From: Zhongshania marina
GTDB lineage: Bacteria; Pseudomonadota; Gammaproteobacteria; Pseudomonadales; Spongiibacteraceae
Assembly (NCBI RefSeq): GCF_002915595.1
Contig: NZ_PQGG01000042.1
Coordinates: 1-64,000 of the forward strand
Length of the DNA: 64,000 nucleotides
Direction: 5' to 3'
Positions within the stretch are counted from its first letter, which is position 1. Each line of letters starts with the position of its first letter. The notes beneath the pieces are model-generated. The model made no database searches and had not been told where the DNA came from. It saw nothing but the letters and a program-made list of their open reading frames with translations. Positions 61,329 through 64,000 of the stretch are shown here, piece by piece. The translations under genes and the position numbers were made by a program.

Positions 61329-61366
61329 ATAGGGAAAGGGCTAGCGCCCTTTCCCTATTTTGTTTT
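61329..61366 (+). terminator. Terminator or attenuator between rplT and pheS
   Basis: ATAGGGAAAGGGC (61329-61341) pairs perfectly with GCCCTTTCCCTAT (61346-61358) around TAGC and is followed by TTTGTTTTT. Upstream GACCG/CGGTC forms a second small hairpin (61292-61309). In E. coli pheST is controlled by attenuation with a pheM leader peptide; no phenylalanine-rich leader is seen here. Confidence 0.8.
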
Positions 61367-61402
61367 TAAGACACTAATTTAAGTCATCACTAGAGGCCTT
61401 AA

Positions 61403-62461
<1,059 letters not shown>

Positions 62462-62523
62462 GCGGGCTTTGGCTGCGTAGTTGGCCTTAGCGTGTCGCCC
62501 AAACGTGTTTAGACGGAAAGAAT

Positions 62524-64000
62524 ATGAAATTCAGTGAGCAGTGGTTGCGAGAGTGGGTAAGCCCAGCAGTGGATACCGAGCAATTAGCCGCGCGGTTAAC
62601 GATGGCCGGTTTGGAAGTGGATGCGATTGATCCTGTTGCCGGCGTGTTTAGCGGCGTGGTTGTGGCAGAGATTGTTGCCACGGAACCCCACCCAGACGCC
62701 GAGAAGTTGCAGGTTTGCCGAGTCAATAACGGTGCCGAAGAGGTGCAGATTGTGTGTGGCGCGGCAAATGCGCGCCCCGGCATAAAAATCCCCTTGGCGA
62801 CATTGGGGGCGGTTTTACCTGGTGATTTTAAAATCAAAAAGGCCAAGCTGCGGGGTGTGGAGTCCTTCGGCATGTTGTGCGCTGAGCAGGAGTTGGGCTT
62901 GGCGGAAAAATCTGACGGCCTGATGGAATTACCCGCCGATGCGCCCTTGGGCGAGGATATTCGCCGCTATTTGAAATTAGATGACACGGTGATTGAGTTG
63001 GGTTTAACACCCAATCGCGCAGATTGTTTAAGTGTTCGCGGTATTGCCCGCGAAGCTGCGGTGTTGAGTGGTCTAGCTTTTGAAGACGCTGCGATAGCGC
63101 CTTACTCCCCAGCGATAGGCGAAGAATTGCCAATTAGGGTGATGGCAGCAGATGACTGCCCGCGTTACGTGGGGCGGATTATCCGCAATGTCGATGTCTC
63201 TAAGCCAAGCCCTCTGTGGCTGCAGGAAAAGCTGCGTCGTTGCGGTTTGCGGAGTATTGATGCTGTTGTCGATGTGACCAATTTTATTCTGCTGGAATTG
63301 GGGCAGCCCATGCACGCCTTTGATTTGGATAAAATCCAAGGTGGTATTGTTGTGCGTCAGGCAGTCTCGGGAGAATCATTGGCGTTACTCGATGGACAGA
63401 CTATTGAGCTTCGTGAAGACTCCCTGCTTATTGCCGACGAGAAGCAGCCCCTCGCTTTGGCGGGAATTACGGGTGGTGAATTGTCTTCTGTGACTGACGC
63501 TAGTCAGCACTTGTTTTTAGAAGCTGCGTTTTTTGCCCCAGATAAAATTGCTGGTCGCGCGCGGTCTTATGGTTTGCATACAGATTCCTCGCATCGCTTT
63601 GAGCGCGGGGTAGACTATGAACTGCCCCAGCGCGCTATTGAGCGTGCAACGGCGCTCATTATCGAAATATGCGGCGGTGAGGCTGGGCCGGTGAGCTGTG
63701 TTGAGGCTCAAATGCCGGCCCGTGAGCCGATAATGCTTCGTGAAAAACGCATTAAGAAGCTGCTTGGAATGGCGATAGCCAGCGACGAAGTCGAATCCAT
63801 TTTGCGCGGCTTGGGTATGGCGGTAAGCGCGGTAGACGAGGGTTGGAGCGTAATCGCGCCTAGTTGGCGCTTCGACATCAGCATCGAAGTGGATTTGCTA
63901 GAAGAGCTAGCGCGGGTCTACGGCTATAACCGTCTGCCGGTGACACCAATTCACGATTCTCTGACGATTCAGGCCGCACCAGAAAGCCGTCGCGGAATGC
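62524..64000 (+). CDS. pheT: Phenylalanyl-tRNA synthetase beta subunit (truncated by window end)
   Basis: The first 492 codons are present from 'MKFSEQWLREWVSPAVD'. Visible are the EMAP/OB-type tRNA-binding domain ('VVVAEIVATEPHPDAEKLQVCRV' region, residues about 40-150), the B3/B4 editing domain and the start of B5. The C-terminal ferredoxin-fold anticodon-binding domain lies beyond 64000. No stop or frameshift occurs in the visible part. Confidence 0.95.
   Translation, partial: MKFSEQWLREWVSPAVDTEQLAARLTMAGLEVDAIDPVAGVFSGVVVAEIVATEPHPDAEKLQVCRVNNGAEEVQIVCGAANARPGIKIPLATLGAVLPGDFKIKKAKLRGVESFGMLCAEQELGLAEKSDGLMELPADAPLGEDIRRYLKLDDTVIELGLTPNRADCLSVRGIAREAAVLSGLAFEDAAIAPYSPAIGEELPIRVMAADDCPRYVGRIIRNVDVSKPSPLWLQEKLRRCGLRSIDAVVDVTNFILLELGQPMHAFDLDKIQGGIVVRQAVSGESLALLDGQTIELREDSLLIADEKQPLALAGITGGELSSVTDASQHLFLEAAFFAPDKIAGRARSYGLHTDSSHRFERGVDYELPQRAIERATALIIEICGGEAGPVSCVEAQMPAREPIMLREKRIKKLLGMAIASDEVESILRGLGMAVSAVDEGWSVIAPSWRFDISIEVDLLEELARVYGYNRLPVTPIHDSLTIQAAPESRRGM

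Overview
The window looks like the chromosome of a marine, motile, Gram-negative gammaproteobacterium. The flagellar gene order (fliLMNOPQR-flhB-flhA-flhF-flhG-fliA, with sigma-54 type promoters before fliL and flhA), the thrS-infC-rpmI-rplT-pheS-pheT block, aceE-aceF, and two TonB-dependent receptors fit a Pseudomonas-like or Cellvibrionales (Spongiibacteraceae-type) genome. The exact taxon is an inference from gene content, not from a marker search.

Layout. Bases 1-2270 are accessory DNA: the 3' end of a group II intron with its maturase C-terminus, apparently sitting in an integron attC core site; a leftward merR-merT-GDCCVxC mercury unit with a well-formed MerR operator; an attC site (1265-1402); and an AT-rich cassette gene for a small membrane protein. 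No integron integrase is visible, so this resembles an integrase-less cassette cluster (CALIN). A heptanucleotide satellite (2271-2438) separates it from the flagellar export and basal-body operon (2653-13765). A YefM-YoeB toxin-antitoxin pair and an SMR transporter follow.

At 14921-19030 a TPP riboswitch heads a thiamine-salvage operon: TonB receptor, thiamine-binding protein, PnuT-type permease and ThiK-type kinase. At 19117-26576 lies the most interesting region, a divergent seven-gene cluster matching the uncharacterised 'GAK system' (CofD-like protein, PhoU-kinase fusion, ATP-grasp enzyme, HprK-related kinase, histidine phosphatase, metallophosphoesterase, amphi-Trp protein). Its divergent promoter region carries a near-symmetric Pho-box-like element followed by a terminator-like leader hairpin, which suggests phosphate-linked control.

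Bases 26770-35407 hold a DUF411 protein, RluA and a MarR-regulated oxidative cluster (aldehyde dehydrogenase, P450, putidaredoxin-like ferredoxin, SnoaL-like protein, membrane protein, TonB receptor, secreted protein). A DesT/FabR-like regulator, desaturase and ferredoxin reductase follow (35628-38775). The rest is mainly housekeeping: nadA, bepA, tusA, perM, an M16 protease, aceEF, a LuxR-type two-component pair, tRNA-Asn, uvrB, tRNA-Val, a probably frameshifted nuclease, and the thrS to pheT translation block, with pheT running off the right edge.
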